From the IMG/VR virus record IMGVR_UViG_3300030451_005631, positions 1 to 25,537 of that record: DNA of 25,537 nt; one strand, written 5' to 3'. This DNA comes from a virus. Below are positions 4,887 through 14,400 of this stretch, piece after piece; position 1 is the first letter of the stretch, and each line of letters opens with the position of its first letter. The notes beneath the pieces were generated by a model. The model had not been told where the DNA came from and did not search any database. It worked only from the letters and a program-made list of their open reading frames with translations. A program made the translations under genes and the position numbers.

Positions 4887-6196
4887 GTGTACAAGTTCCT
4901 GCACAGGGATGGGAGCCAAGAGGCTACCAGCTCCCTCTGCTCAAGTATATGTCCCAGAAGAAGCGCAACCTGCGTGCGGTTGTTGCGTGGCATCGAAGGG
5001 CAGGTAAGGATCTAACTTGCGTTAACGTGCTGGCTATCAAAGCTTTACAGCGCGTAGGCACGTACTGGTACGTCCTGCCCTACGCCAACCAAGCCAGACG
5101 TATCATCTGGAATGGCATGACGGGCGAGGGCAAGAAGTTCATTGACTACTTCCCAAGGGAGATAGTCGAGAAGAAGAGCGAGCAGGAGATGCGCGTGCAC
5201 CTGAAGAACGGCAGCGTCATCCAGCTGATGGGCTCTGACGATCCTGACAAGATGGTGGGTGCAAACCCTGTAGGCTGTGTGTTCTCTGAGTACAGCATCT
5301 CCGACCCGTCTGCGTGGCAGTTGATCAATCCGATCCTAGCAGAGAACGGGGGCTGGGCACTCTTCAACGGAACGCCTCGTGGCGAGAACCACTTTTACAA
5401 GATGTTGCTGAAAGCACAGTCGGACGGCAAGTGGTACAGTAGCCACCTGTCAGTTAAGGACACGAAGGCGATACCGCCTGACGAGTTGCGTCGCGCCCGT
5501 GACGAGCTGAACAACGAGGCAAGATTCCAATCGGAATACATGTGTTCGTTCAAGACTCCAGTCGAGGGCAGCTACTATGGACCGTATATATCTCGCGCCT
5601 ACCGCGACAAGCGTATACTGGATGAGCTGTCACCTGATCCAATCCTGCCCGTGCACACCGCATGGGACTTGGGTATGGACGACGCTACAACGATTTGGTT
5701 TTTTCAGCTTTTTAAAAACGAGGTGCGCCTAGTGCACTACTACGAGAACAGTGGCGAGGGTCTACCCCACTACGCTAGAGAACTGAATAGGTTCTCAGTG
5801 CAGAACGACATTGTCTACGGCAAGCACTACGCTCCGCATGACATCAAAGTTCGCGAGCTTGGCACAGGTAAGAGTAGGTTGGAGATAGCGAGAAGTATGG
5901 GGTTGAAGTTTACTACTGTGAAGAAGCTACCGATCATTGATGGCATTGACGCTGTTCGTGCTATGCTACCAAGATGCTGGTTCAACAAGGTGCGCTGTGC
6001 TCGTGGGCTAGAGGCACTTAAGGGCTATCACAAGGAGTTCGATTCTAGCCGACAAGTTTTTCGAAAGACCCCTGTTCATGATTCTAACTCTCATGGGGCA
6101 GACGCTTTTAGGACTATGGCTGTGGGGCTCAAGACTCCAAAACTAAATAACAAGAAACAAAAAGCACAGTATGATGTTGCCGCAATTAGTTGGTGA
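4883..6196 (+). CDS. terL: Terminase large subunit (DNA packaging ATPase-nuclease)
   Basis: This 437-residue protein pumps DNA into the prohead through the portal and cuts the concatemer. The ATPase domain is in the first half: a Walker A variant HRRAGKD at residues 37-43, a Walker B region VGCVFSE at 130-136, and the coupling motif NGTP at 162-165. The RNase H-like nuclease follows, with acidic residues in WDLG (D262), PHD (D320) and HGADAF (D407). The adenine-recognition segment RGYQLPLL is at 13-20. Length fits the shorter T7-like or P22-like terminases. It starts in a 4-bp overlap with the preceding gene and overlaps the next by 26 bases. The call is secure at the family level; the packaging mode (pac, cos or terminal repeats) cannot be read from it. 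Confidence 0.95.
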   Translation: MSVQVPAQGWEPRGYQLPLLKYMSQKKRNLRAVVAWHRRAGKDLTCVNVLAIKALQRVGTYWYVLPYANQARRIIWNGMTGEGKKFIDYFPREIVEKKSEQEMRVHLKNGSVIQLMGSDDPDKMVGANPVGCVFSEYSISDPSAWQLINPILAENGGWALFNGTPRGENHFYKMLLKAQSDGKWYSSHLSVKDTKAIPPDELRRARDELNNEARFQSEYMCSFKTPVEGSYYGPYISRAYRDKRILDELSPDPILPVHTAWDLGMDDATTIWFFQLFKNEVRLVHYYENSGEGLPHYARELNRFSVQNDIVYGKHYAPHDIKVRELGTGKSRLEIARSMGLKFTTVKKLPIIDGIDAVRAMLPRCWFNKVRCARGLEALKGYHKEFDSSRQVFRKTPVHDSNSHGADAFRTMAVGLKTPKLNNKKQKAQYDVAAISW

Positions 6197-6551
6197 AGAC
6201 TATAGACTTTCTCTGATAGACGAGGCTACTGTCCTTTACCACACACAGGGCGAGGACTTTATTAGACTGCTAGACTACCACATCAACTGTCAAGAGGGTG
6301 AGGAAAAATATTTTTTTTCGTCACCGACCTATCTTCTTATGGGCGAGGTTCAGGAAGATGAGGAAGGCAGGTACTGGCATCTAGCTTACGCAGCGCACAG
6401 GGGTGAATCATCACTAGCGGTCTTTTTCAAACTTGCGCCCTTTCCACTTGACAGAATTAAATATTGCAGGTATCAAAAAATGAATGAGGACAACTCTCAT
6501 AAGTTTTACAAATGGAAAACTCTTAAACGATTAGTTAATTATGGGCTCTAG
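6171..6551 (+). CDS. Hypothetical protein between large terminase and portal
   Basis: The product is 126 residues (MMLPQLVGEDYRLSLIDEAT); a second ATG at 6174 is equally possible. The sequence has strands around YLLMGEVQEDEEGRYWHLAY and a C-terminal segment with aromatic and basic residues (HKFYKWKTLKRLVNYGL). Phages of this type often carry a diverged acetyltransferase-like protein at this position, with a similar C-terminal 'W-R ... W-x-L-x-R' pattern, but here the acetyl-CoA site is not recognisable. It overlaps the terminase gene by 26 bases and the next gene by 11, so it belongs to the operon. Function uncertain. Confidence 0.7.
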   Translation: MMLPQLVGEDYRLSLIDEATVLYHTQGEDFIRLLDYHINCQEGEEKYFFSSPTYLLMGEVQEDEEGRYWHLAYAAHRGESSLAVFFKLAPFPLDRIKYCRYQKMNEDNSHKFYKWKTLKRLVNYGL

Positions 6552-6780
6552 ACCTACACCACCACCACCTCCACCACCACCTCCCGCACCGCCTCCCCCG
6601 CCAGCACCAGTTGCTCGCCAACCAGTACAACAAGCGAGGAAGCCTTCTCGCGTAGTGTCGGGTGCGTCTGTTATGGGCAGCATGGCAAGACTTGCTAAAA
6701 ACAGACAAAAGAAAACTGGCACAACTAAAGTTCAGGGTCGTGCACCTTTAGGTGGCGGTTCTAGAATGTACGGTGGTTAA
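6541..6780 (+). CDS. Proline-rich small virion-associated protein (inferred)
   Basis: This 79-residue protein begins with MGSRPT and then nine consecutive prolines, followed by another Pro/Ala stretch up to about residue 24. A basic middle (RKPSRVVSG, RLAKNRQKKTGTTKVQGR) and a Gly-rich end (GGGSRMYGG) follow. Small Pro-rich proteins with a basic, GR-containing tail are often encoded directly beside portal genes in podoviruses. By analogy it may be a minor head or head-tail protein. The start overlaps the preceding gene by 11 bases and has the AATT-ATG context. Its own stop overlaps the portal start. Confidence 0.65.
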   Translation: MGSRPTPPPPPPPPPAPPPPPAPVARQPVQQARKPSRVVSGASVMGSMARLAKNRQKKTGTTKVQGRAPLGGGSRMYGG

Positions 6781-8383
6781 ATTACAGCAAAGATACGAAG
6801 AGCTTAAGCTGTTGAGGTCGCACCTCGACAGCATGTTTCTTGATGCCCAGAAGTATGTGCGTCCAAACTCTAATAAGTTTGATCACGCACGAACTACTTA
6901 TCAAGACGATGGCTCTCGTGAACTGTATGATGACACGGCGGTTTGGTGTAATCAGATGTTTGCTAACGGGCTTAGTGCTAATCTTGTACCTAAGTCTGAT
7001 CGTTGGTTCTATTTAAAAATAGTTGGTAAGGATACTGGACAGTATACACCTGAAGAGCGATCTTACCTCCAGGCAGTGGCAGACAGGATTCTGCACGAGT
7101 TCTCTCTACCTAAGTCACAATTCTATACTTCAAGCCATGAATGTTTTCTCGACATTGGTGCTTACGGCACTTCTCCTGTTCAAATTTCTGAAGTGGACGG
7201 TGTTGTTAACTTTCGCTCTCGTCCTCTGGCTGATGTTTTCTTTGACACAGATCAGTACGGCACGGTAGATACAGTATACTATCGCTGCTACAAAAGTGCA
7301 CGTCAGCTTATGATGATGTTCCCGCAGGTCGAGGACATGCAGGGATTTAATAAAGATCAGTCAGTACACAATAAGTATGAGCTTGTTTACACTATAGAGC
7401 CCAACACAGACAAAGCTGCTAAGAAGGGCGGTCGTGTTGGTAAGGGTAGACCTTTCAAAGTAACTTACTGGTCGCCGTCTTTGAAAGAGCCATTACAGGA
7501 AAGTGGTGCTAGTTATTTCACTTTTTTAGTGCCTCGTTGGTCTAAGCTAGCTGATGAGGTCTACGGGCGTGGTCCTGCTTTTTCATGTTTATCTCAGATA
7601 CGCGCTCTTAATAAGATGGTTAAGGAAGTTCTTATCTCGTCTGAGTATCTGAACTTCCCGACATTGACTGCTGAAGAGGATAGCATCATGCTTCCCATGA
7701 AGTATGGCTCGCGTCAGATTATGTTCCATGAGGCGGGTAGCGAAAAGCCACAGCCTATTCTGGCAGGTAATCAGCCACAGCACGTCATGGAGATGATACG
7801 CATGTATCGTGATTCGGTGAACAGATCATTTTTTGTTGATCAGATTATTCGACAAGAGAAGAAGGAGCGTCAAAGCGTAACAGAGATTCAAGATGTAAGA
7901 GGACAGATGCTCAATCAGCTTGCTCCTCTTCTTAATCGAATGGAGTCTGAGTACCTAGCACCAGCTATTGAAGCTACTTTTGAGCTGCTAGAGCGCAATG
8001 GACAGTTACCTGAAGCCCCAGAAAGTATCGGAGAGATGGAGATTAGCTTCACAAGTCCAGCTTCTCAGGCTCAGTTTGCTACTAGACTTAGTGACATTAG
8101 TGCTTTTATGAGAGACTTAGCACCATTAGCTCAAGCTAAGCCTGAACTAGTCCAAGCTATTGACGAACAAAAACTTCTTGAAAGTTATGCTAAATATCGC
8201 AACATAAGCCCTAACGTTGTTAAAACAGCGGAACAGCTAGATCAGATGAAGGCACAGATGGCAGAACAGCAGCAGATGGCACAAGCTGCGCAAATGGCTC
8301 CACAGATTGGTGGGGCAATGAAGGATGTGGCTCAAGCTAAGCAACTAGACCCCGAAGGCGTAGGGCAGCTACTAAATATTTAA
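6773..8383 (+). CDS. Portal (head-tail connector) protein, T7 gp8-like
   Basis: The portal forms the dodecameric ring at the capsid vertex where terminase and tail attach. From the GTG at 6773 (MVKLQQRYEELKLLRSHLDS) it has 536 residues, the same as T7 gp8; a GTG at 6752 would add seven residues. Family landmarks are the N-terminal 'RYEELK...' helix, YDDTAVWCNQMFANGLSANL with the following WFYL, the clip and stem region around 280-330, and a helical, Gln/Met-rich C-terminus (QMKAQMAEQQQMAQAAQMAP) forming the barrel. It overlaps the Pro-rich gene by 8 bases. The family (head-to-tail connecting portal) is clear; only the exact start is in doubt. Confidence 0.93.
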   Translation: MVKLQQRYEELKLLRSHLDSMFLDAQKYVRPNSNKFDHARTTYQDDGSRELYDDTAVWCNQMFANGLSANLVPKSDRWFYLKIVGKDTGQYTPEERSYLQAVADRILHEFSLPKSQFYTSSHECFLDIGAYGTSPVQISEVDGVVNFRSRPLADVFFDTDQYGTVDTVYYRCYKSARQLMMMFPQVEDMQGFNKDQSVHNKYELVYTIEPNTDKAAKKGGRVGKGRPFKVTYWSPSLKEPLQESGASYFTFLVPRWSKLADEVYGRGPAFSCLSQIRALNKMVKEVLISSEYLNFPTLTAEEDSIMLPMKYGSRQIMFHEAGSEKPQPILAGNQPQHVMEMIRMYRDSVNRSFFVDQIIRQEKKERQSVTEIQDVRGQMLNQLAPLLNRMESEYLAPAIEATFELLERNGQLPEAPESIGEMEISFTSPASQAQFATRLSDISAFMRDLAPLAQAKPELVQAIDEQKLLESYAKYRNISPNVVKTAEQLDQMKAQMAEQQQMAQAAQMAPQIGGAMKDVAQAKQLDPEGVGQLLNI

Positions 8384-8384
8384 C

Positions 8385-8657
8385 ATGTCAGTATTATCTA
8401 CTCTTGAGAGGCTTCGTGAGAAATCGAAGCTGAAAGAAGATCTTATAAACATATTGGAGACTCCACAGGGGCAAAGATTTTTTAGAGTCTTGCTTAGGGA
8501 GTGCCATGTAACTAAACCTGTGTTTCATTCAGACAACGCTAAGATGCGCGAATGTGAAGGACGCAGACGTTTAGCTATGAGCTTTCTCACTCTATTGGGT
8601 CAAGACGATCCACAAGAACTTATTAACAAAATAGAGATGGAGAATAAAAACATATGA
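8385..8657 (+). CDS. Bbp19-like small phage protein
   Basis: This 90-residue protein starts MSVLSTLERLREKSKLKED. The core TPQGQRFFRVLLRECHV, a spacer, and ECEGRRRLAMSFLTLL follow the layout of the Bbp19 family first named in Bordetella phage BPP-1. In that family a helix with 'GR-vLw-LLe-cgv' precedes a second helix with 'EGRRnvgl-Ll'. These genes typically lie between portal and scaffold, as here. The function is not established; a structural or assembly role is assumed from position. The gene begins one base after the portal stop and its own stop overlaps the scaffold ATG. Confidence 0.75.
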   Translation: MSVLSTLERLREKSKLKEDLINILETPQGQRFFRVLLRECHVTKPVFHSDNAKMRECEGRRRLAMSFLTLLGQDDPQELINKIEMENKNI

Positions 8658-9568
8658 GTGAAGAAGAAAACACAGGAGGTCTAGGCGGGGGTATCCCCGA
8701 AGAGGTAGCCTCTGAAACCGCAACTGAACCTAATGCTCTTGATTTTACATCAGAGGAGACTTATGGTCAGTTTTTACAATCGTTACCTGAAGAATTACAG
8801 AGTAATGATACATTAAGGAACACTAAGTCTGTTCATTCGTTAGCCGATCAGCTCGTAAATGCGCAAAGTGCCTTAGGCTCAAAGCGTTTAGCTGCGCCTC
8901 AGGAAGACTGGGGCGAAGAGCAGTGGGAGGACTTTTATGAGAATATAAGACCTACCGACGCTGAATACACTATTCCCGACGAAATAACCGTTGGGGAGGA
9001 GAGTGTCCCCGTTGAACTACCTGAGGAAACTCTTCAAGACTTTGTTGATTTTACGGCAGAGCTTGGATTGTCTCAAAATCAGTTTGATCAGCTATACGAG
9101 GCGTATGTAGGAATGGGTATAGAGCAACAACAGCTTGCAGAAGAAGATGTTGAAAAACAAGTTGAAGAGGCAAGAAATTCTGTTCGTATGGACTGGGGTG
9201 ATAACTACGAGGTAAATCTTGCTCAGGCTAATCAAGCCTACGAAGCGATGGCTTCTGAGATCCCCGAGATTAAAGAGCTTGTGGAGTCTGACCCTATAGT
9301 TGCAAACCACCCTGCTGTTCTTAAGTTGTTTCATAGGTTGGCAGAGGTGTCGGGCGATACTTTGCCGCCTGTTACTAACAACCCAGCTAGTGGTTTTGCT
9401 ACTCAGAATACTCATGGGATAAAGACTCAGATTGCTGAGCTAGACTCAGATAATGCATCTTTAATTATGAGTGATCCATCTTCTTTGAATTTGGCTGACA
9501 GAGCTAAACGACAAGAGATTCTTAGCAAACGTGCAAATTTATACAATACTTTGTACGGAGAAGGTTAA
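8654..9568 (+). CDS. Scaffolding (capsid assembly) protein
   Basis: This 304-residue protein is very close in length to T7 gp9 (307). It is strongly acidic, with a flexible Glu/Gly-rich start (MSEEENTGGLGGGIPEEVA) and a typical 'DW.EE.WE.FY..IRPTDAEYTIP' segment at about 92-112, seen in podovirus capsid-assembly proteins where a short conserved stretch precedes the coiled part. The centre is helical (EEDVEKQVEEARNSVRMDWG). The C-terminus is helical with basic residues (NLADRAKRQEILSKRANLYN), as expected for coat-protein binding. Position directly before the major capsid gene supports the role. It starts in an ATGA overlap and ends 25 bases before a strong terminator. Confidence 0.88.
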   Translation: MSEEENTGGLGGGIPEEVASETATEPNALDFTSEETYGQFLQSLPEELQSNDTLRNTKSVHSLADQLVNAQSALGSKRLAAPQEDWGEEQWEDFYENIRPTDAEYTIPDEITVGEESVPVELPEETLQDFVDFTAELGLSQNQFDQLYEAYVGMGIEQQQLAEEDVEKQVEEARNSVRMDWGDNYEVNLAQANQAYEAMASEIPEIKELVESDPIVANHPAVLKLFHRLAEVSGDTLPPVTNNPASGFATQNTHGIKTQIAELDSDNASLIMSDPSSLNLADRAKRQEILSKRANLYNTLYGEG

Positions 9569-9592
9569 AACGACTTGACATGTAAAATAAAC

Positions 9593-9629
9593 AAGGCTAT
9601 CCAAATGATATTGAGGTAGCCTTTTTTTT
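9593..9629 (+). terminator. Intrinsic terminator between scaffold and capsid genes
   Basis: AAGGCTA (9593-9599) pairs with TAGCCTT (9617-9623). Inside, CC (9601-9602) pairs with GG (9615-9616) around a single bulge. A run of eight T (9622-9629) follows. This is a classical rho-independent terminator and would stop most transcription coming from the terminase-portal-scaffold genes. Confidence 0.85.
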
Positions 9630-9744
9630 GGTCTTAATGTCAGCTTTAGATAGCCGTTGGTTCCGTTATAACTAGAAGAGTCCGAAAGGGTAGCTCATCG
9701 AAAAGCAAACTTCTAATTAAAACTTAACTTAAATTATTTAAATT
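9630..9744 (+). promoter_or_regulatory. Structured leader and likely promoter region of the capsid gene
   Basis: Because a terminator lies immediately upstream, a promoter is expected in these 115 bases, but I find no convincing -35/-10 pair; a phage-type promoter is possible. The stretch can fold: TAGAAG (9673-9678) with CTTCTA (9710-9715) encloses GAG...CTC and a CC-GAAA-GG hairpin (9682-9689). The last 25 bases are almost pure A/T and end in AATT-ATG without a Shine-Dalgarno. Confidence 0.4.
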
Positions 9745-10794
9745 ATGCCATATTCAGATCCATCGTATATGACTTCTGACGGAGCTGGTGCTCTTGCTGG
9801 AGGTCTTACTATTACAAATGCTTATGTTCAGGCTTACAAAGCTGGTTTCGAACAAGCATATCAACAAAGTGAGTCTAAACTACAGCCTTACTTCGAAGCA
9901 GAAACACAAAACGAGGAGTTCCAATATTTCGACCGCATCGGCACAGCTGAAGCGATGACTGAGGACGAAACTCGTTATGGTGACAACCCTAACAGTGAAA
10001 TCACACACGATCGTCGTCGGATTGGTCTTAAGGACTATGAACTCGGCAAGTATGTTGATGAAAAAGATCTAAAGCGCGTTCTTACAGATCCAATGAATGC
10101 TTACACACAAGCACTTCTTGCATCTGGTAAGCGTAAGATTGACGACATCATCATCGACAAGTTCTTCGGTGAGGCTTACGTCGGTAAGTCTGGCGGGACT
10201 ACTCGCACTTTCGTGACTGGTTCTACTGTTGAAAACAGCACTAAGATTACTGTTGGCTCCGAGTCAGCTGGTGATATTACTACTGCTGGTGCTTTTGAAA
10301 AAAGCGGAGTTGCTAACACTGAAGGTTTCACCGTTGGTGGTGACTACGACGAAGTAGGCTCTGGTCTTACTCTTGCAAAGCTCCGTGCAGCTCGCACTAC
10401 AATGTTAAAGCTACACGCTATTGATCAAGACACGATTGTTAATTGCTTTGTTTCTGCAAAGCAGCTTGATGATCTACTTGGAATCGAAGAAGTCGTTAGC
10501 TCTGACTTTGCAGTTCGCAAGGCACTTGCTGAAGGTAGTGTAACTACATTCTTGGGCTTCCGCTTCATTCACACTGAGCGTCTTCCACTATCTACTGGTA
10601 CTGACGCAGATGAACGTCGTGTTATGGTTTCGATACCAAAAGCTCTTAAGTTCTCTACAAGCACAGCTCTTAAGGGAGATGTGTGGCGCGTTCCTTCTAA
10701 GAAAAACATTCCTTACGTTTACTTCAAGCTTTCTGCTGAAGCATCTCGTATGTGGGGTGAGGTTTCTGGCGAAATTCGCTGTAACGAAAGCTAA
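9745..10794 (+). CDS. Major capsid protein (HK97-fold type)
   Basis: This 349-residue protein (T7 gp10A has 345) starts MPYSDPSYMTSDGAGALAGG. Recognisable parts are the N-terminal arm with 'LTITNAYVQAYKAGFEQAYQ', the 'YEAETQNEEFQYFDRIG'-type E-loop region, then DRRRIGLKDYELGKYVDEKD with 'DPMNAYTQALLASGKRKIDD', the long spine helix of this group. The C-terminal A-domain includes GFRFIHTERLPL and ends SRMWGEVSGEIRCNES. The family is the phage capsid type seen in many marine podoviruses. No separate prohead protease gene is present, as in T7. The gene stands alone between two terminators, so its dosage is probably set by its own promoter. Confidence 0.93.
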   Translation: MPYSDPSYMTSDGAGALAGGLTITNAYVQAYKAGFEQAYQQSESKLQPYFEAETQNEEFQYFDRIGTAEAMTEDETRYGDNPNSEITHDRRRIGLKDYELGKYVDEKDLKRVLTDPMNAYTQALLASGKRKIDDIIIDKFFGEAYVGKSGGTTRTFVTGSTVENSTKITVGSESAGDITTAGAFEKSGVANTEGFTVGGDYDEVGSGLTLAKLRAARTTMLKLHAIDQDTIVNCFVSAKQLDDLLGIEEVVSSDFAVRKALAEGSVTTFLGFRFIHTERLPLSTGTDADERRVMVSIPKALKFSTSTALKGDVWRVPSKKNIPYVYFKLSAEASRMWGEVSGEIRCNES

Positions 10795-10802
10795 TTCTAT
10801 TC

Positions 10803-10838
10803 GTAGTCTCCCCCGTATATTTGGGGGAGACTACTTTT
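10803..10838 (+). terminator. Intrinsic terminator after the capsid gene
   Basis: GTAGTCTCCCCC (10803-10814) pairs perfectly over 12 bp with GGGGGAGACTAC (10823-10834) around an 8-base loop, followed by TTTTCTTT. It begins six bases after the capsid stop region and ends only four bases before the ATG of the next gene, so the downstream tail genes are read from leak-through or depend on another promoter. T7 has a comparable terminator after gene 10. Confidence 0.92.
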
Positions 10839-10842
10839 CTTT

Positions 10843-11463
10843 ATGTCTACTGAAGCAACGAAGCTTGATATACTGAACTCTGCCCTCAGGATGGTGGGTA
10901 GTTTTCACTTGGAGTCTACGGACACTACAAGCACTACATACGAGATTGCTAACAGCGCATACTCTCAGGCTATCACTGAAGTTTTTGGTGACAACATATT
11001 CAATTACAATACAAAGTTCGTAGAGTTAACTGCTGGAAACTTTACGGCGAATACGGATGAACCGTATCACTATTATTATAGTCTACCAAGTGATTTTAAC
11101 ATACTTATAAAAGTGTGTCATCCTACAGATCACTACAATATAACAGATTACAGATTTTATAACGGGCTGCTCCACTGCAACGATCCTGTGATTGATATAT
11201 ATTATACTTTCATACCAGACTTATCTTCTGCAGCCACTACGCTTCCTGCTTTTCTTACTCGCCTGTTAACTTTACACATGGCGCAAAATATGTCTATTGA
11301 ACTTTCGGGTTCTGAGAACCGCCATGAAATACTACACAAGCAATATACTTTAGCTTTGAGGAGGGCAAGAACTCTTGAAGGTCGTCAGGGACCAGCCCAA
11401 CAATATATAGACGACGGTAATTCATGTATTGTAAGCGCACATCAGACCTATGGCAAGGTATAG
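10843..11463 (+). CDS. Tail tubular protein A (T7 gp11-like adaptor)
   Basis: The 206-residue product (T7 gp11 has 196) starts MSTEATKLDILNSALRMVGS. The opening 'LDILNsALRmvG' helix, the 'YHYYYSLPSDFNILIKV' strand segment with its SLP turn, and the helix with LPAFLTRLLTLHMAQNMSIEL followed by RARTLEGRQGP are the hallmarks of this family. It forms the ring between portal and nozzle. The start codon lies right against the U-tract of the capsid terminator and has no Shine-Dalgarno. It overlaps the next gene by 14 bases, so the two tail proteins are translationally linked. Confidence 0.9.
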   Translation: MSTEATKLDILNSALRMVGSFHLESTDTTSTTYEIANSAYSQAITEVFGDNIFNYNTKFVELTAGNFTANTDEPYHYYYSLPSDFNILIKVCHPTDHYNITDYRFYNGLLHCNDPVIDIYYTFIPDLSSAATTLPAFLTRLLTLHMAQNMSIELSGSENRHEILHKQYTLALRRARTLEGRQGPAQQYIDDGNSCIVSAHQTYGKV

Positions 11464-14400
11464 TAATGTTCAAACAGACTTTTCAGGCGGCTTAATAAGT
11501 GACTACGTCTTAGGGCGCACAGATATTAAGAGGGTAGGTAATTCTGGGCGTAAGTTTAAAAATTTCTTCCCTTCTCTACAAGGTCCTGCTATTTACAGGT
11601 CTGGGTTTAAATATAATAGTACGTTAGATGTACCTATTGATGCTCCCGTTTTAAGTATTGATGTTATTTTAGCAACAGATGTTCCTTACAGAGCGGTGTT
11701 TCTTCCTGAAAGGATTGAAATTTATGACTCAACAGGGGTGCTTAAAACTACAGTAGCCACAGAATACTCTGCTTCAGATGTAAGGGATTTACGTTTTAGT
11801 TCAGAAACAGGCGAACTTTACATTACTCATGGTCGTCATAAACCTAAAAAACTAACAGCTGATATTACTTTTGTATCTGCAGCTCTTCAATCTACAGAAA
11901 TTAATGGCGAGCATCTTCAATTATTTTCTACAGGAGGTTTTGGAATAGAAACATCTTTTGCTGCGTCTGAGGGATACTCTTCGGGGTTTGCTGCTGACAG
12001 TTCATTTTTTGAAGGATCTACTACTCCAGGCAACTGGCAAATAGACCCTGTAGCGGAGAAGATGACGCTATCTTCTGATTTTAGAAATATACGAACAACT
12101 GATATTGTTGTAGCGCAGCCTTCACATGTTGTTCTGTCGAAAGCTCAATTTGATTTTGGAACTGGCACGCTCACTACGGATGAAGAGCGGTTGTTTATGT
12201 TTTCTTTGGTTTCTATGCCAGAATACGATGAAAGTGCTCCAGACAGTGAGAAATTTACTCTTAATAATCCAAATATATCGTTTACGGCTAAGTTTGTAAA
12301 TGATGGTGGAACTAATAAACTTCAGCTTTTTGATCAAAGTAGGGCAAACACTGTTTTGGACGAAATGTTGTTGGCTGATGTTGATGGAGATCTTTTAGAG
12401 GCTGAAATAAAAGTAAATGTTCGTGACTCTGCTGCGACCACAGAGGTAGTTGTGACCTTGCGAAGCATAACAGATGGTACGGATATATCCCATACTCAAA
12501 CGGGTGTTCCTTCAGATTTTTATACAGCCTTGACTAGTTCAGGCGTAAAAACTTCGTATCAGGGAGGAAAGTTATCTGACGGTGGTATTAACACCTTAAG
12601 TATTCACAATGTATTTTTTAGGAATACAACAACATTTGGCACGGATACAAAATTGTTGCTTCGAGCAAATGCTGAAATTCAAGGAGATGATCAGTGGACT
12701 TTGGAAGACTTGTCTTTTGATGTTGAACCTTTCTTGGATAAACAACCCGAGTCTAATAAGTTTAATATACAACAAAATGAAAGATATATTAAAATTGAAA
12801 GTAATACGTCAGATTTTGCCCCTATAGCAGAAGACTTTAGCAGTTCTTTGTTTACAAATCTTAGTGCCGCAGATCCAACTAGAAACCCAGGCACGTATAC
12901 ACTTACAAATGTAGTAGCTGCGTCTGGTACGTCTGGTATAGGTGCAATTTTTACTATTATAGTTGATGCTAACGGTGCTTGCACAGTAACTGATATGTCT
13001 GGTGGCAATGGCTTATACGCTGAAGGCGATACCATAACTATTAATAACGACTCGTTAGGTGGTGGCGGCTCTTCAAACTTTACATTTGAGATAGCTTCTT
13101 TCGACGGACAGTATACTAAAACGTGGTATGTTGAATACACAGTAGACGGAGATAAATTTTTAGCGAAAGCAGTTAGTAAAAGCACTACTAATACCTACGA
13201 TCTTGAAAATCCTACGAATAACATTGTATATGCAGAACCTGTTGTTTCTGTTTTAAATATTGAAGATAACGCAGCTCAGTTATTTTTGTTAGATAATGAA
13301 GAAGCGACAACTTCTGAGGATTCAGATGCTTTAGAAAAAGATGGAGTTCCTAATAACAAAATTCATCTTAGGTCTGACACTACTATATTTAGCGGAGGTT
13401 TTACAAATGCTTGGGTTCGCGTTGGTGATGATAGGCGTAATGATAAAGTTGTTATTGGTAATGACCGCACTCGTATCCGTTGGGTAAAAATTAAAGAGCA
13501 TCGAGGAACGGAGGATCATCCCGTAGAGTTTCTTAGAGGGGCTTTTGACAACACAAAGTATAAAGCTGGCTCTGTCTACAGAATCTATAAAGGTGCACCT
13601 GCGACTGCTTATATGATGGGACCCAATTCAGATGGTGATCAAGTCATAGTTAACGCTGTTATACAAAATACGGCTAACACTACTTTTGCTTTCGTGTCGG
13701 GTCTTAAAACGGGTAACCAAGCTGGTTCTGCTTTAGTAACTACCGCCATGACTGTTGGTAACTTGTCAGAACAAAAACAGTTTGATGTGGTGGAGTGTTA
13801 CAACGATACAGATGATAGTGTTCCGAAAGTTGAAGAGTTTGACTCTGGAAATAATACAGACGGTAATTTAATTAGCCCCCCGTCAAGTTCTACTTTAACA
13901 CTGACAACTATAGCTAATGATGCTTTTCTAAATTCTTCAGAAGATACATTTTCTTCATCTGATTTAAATCGTCATATATTCGGCGGTATGGAATCGGGTA
14001 ATGTTTTTATGAAGATTGTTCGTAATGTAAGTACTCGGCAGGTAATAGTGAAGCTTTTAAATGCCGTGCCGAGAAACAAAAGAACATTAGATTTTGAAAA
14101 TGCGGGTAATTTTGAATTTGTTAAACTCGGTGCATGGTATACTCAAAACTACCCACGCACGGTAGCAAAGTTTGAACAGCGCAGAATTTTTGGTGGCACT
14201 TATAGCAATCCAAACTTTATTTATTTTAGTCGAGTAGACGATGAGGCTAGTTTTCAGCCAACTCAAAACGACGGAGAGGTTTTAGATACAGATGCTATCA
14301 CTTATGCGCTATCTAATAGAAACGCAGGTATTCGCTGGTTGAACGCAGCTAAAGATTTAGTAGTTGGTACTACTGGTGGTATATATAGAATTGTTCCAAA

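Noticed and set aside
9670-9715. Self-cleaving ribozyme in the capsid leader
   Set aside because: CGAAA-like pieces are present but the hammerhead CUGAUGA core and the conserved parts of other known ribozymes are missing.
12691-13185. 164-codon - strand frame inside the tail tubular protein B gene
   Set aside because: It is antisense to a well-supported structural gene and has no initiation signal or recognisable domain.
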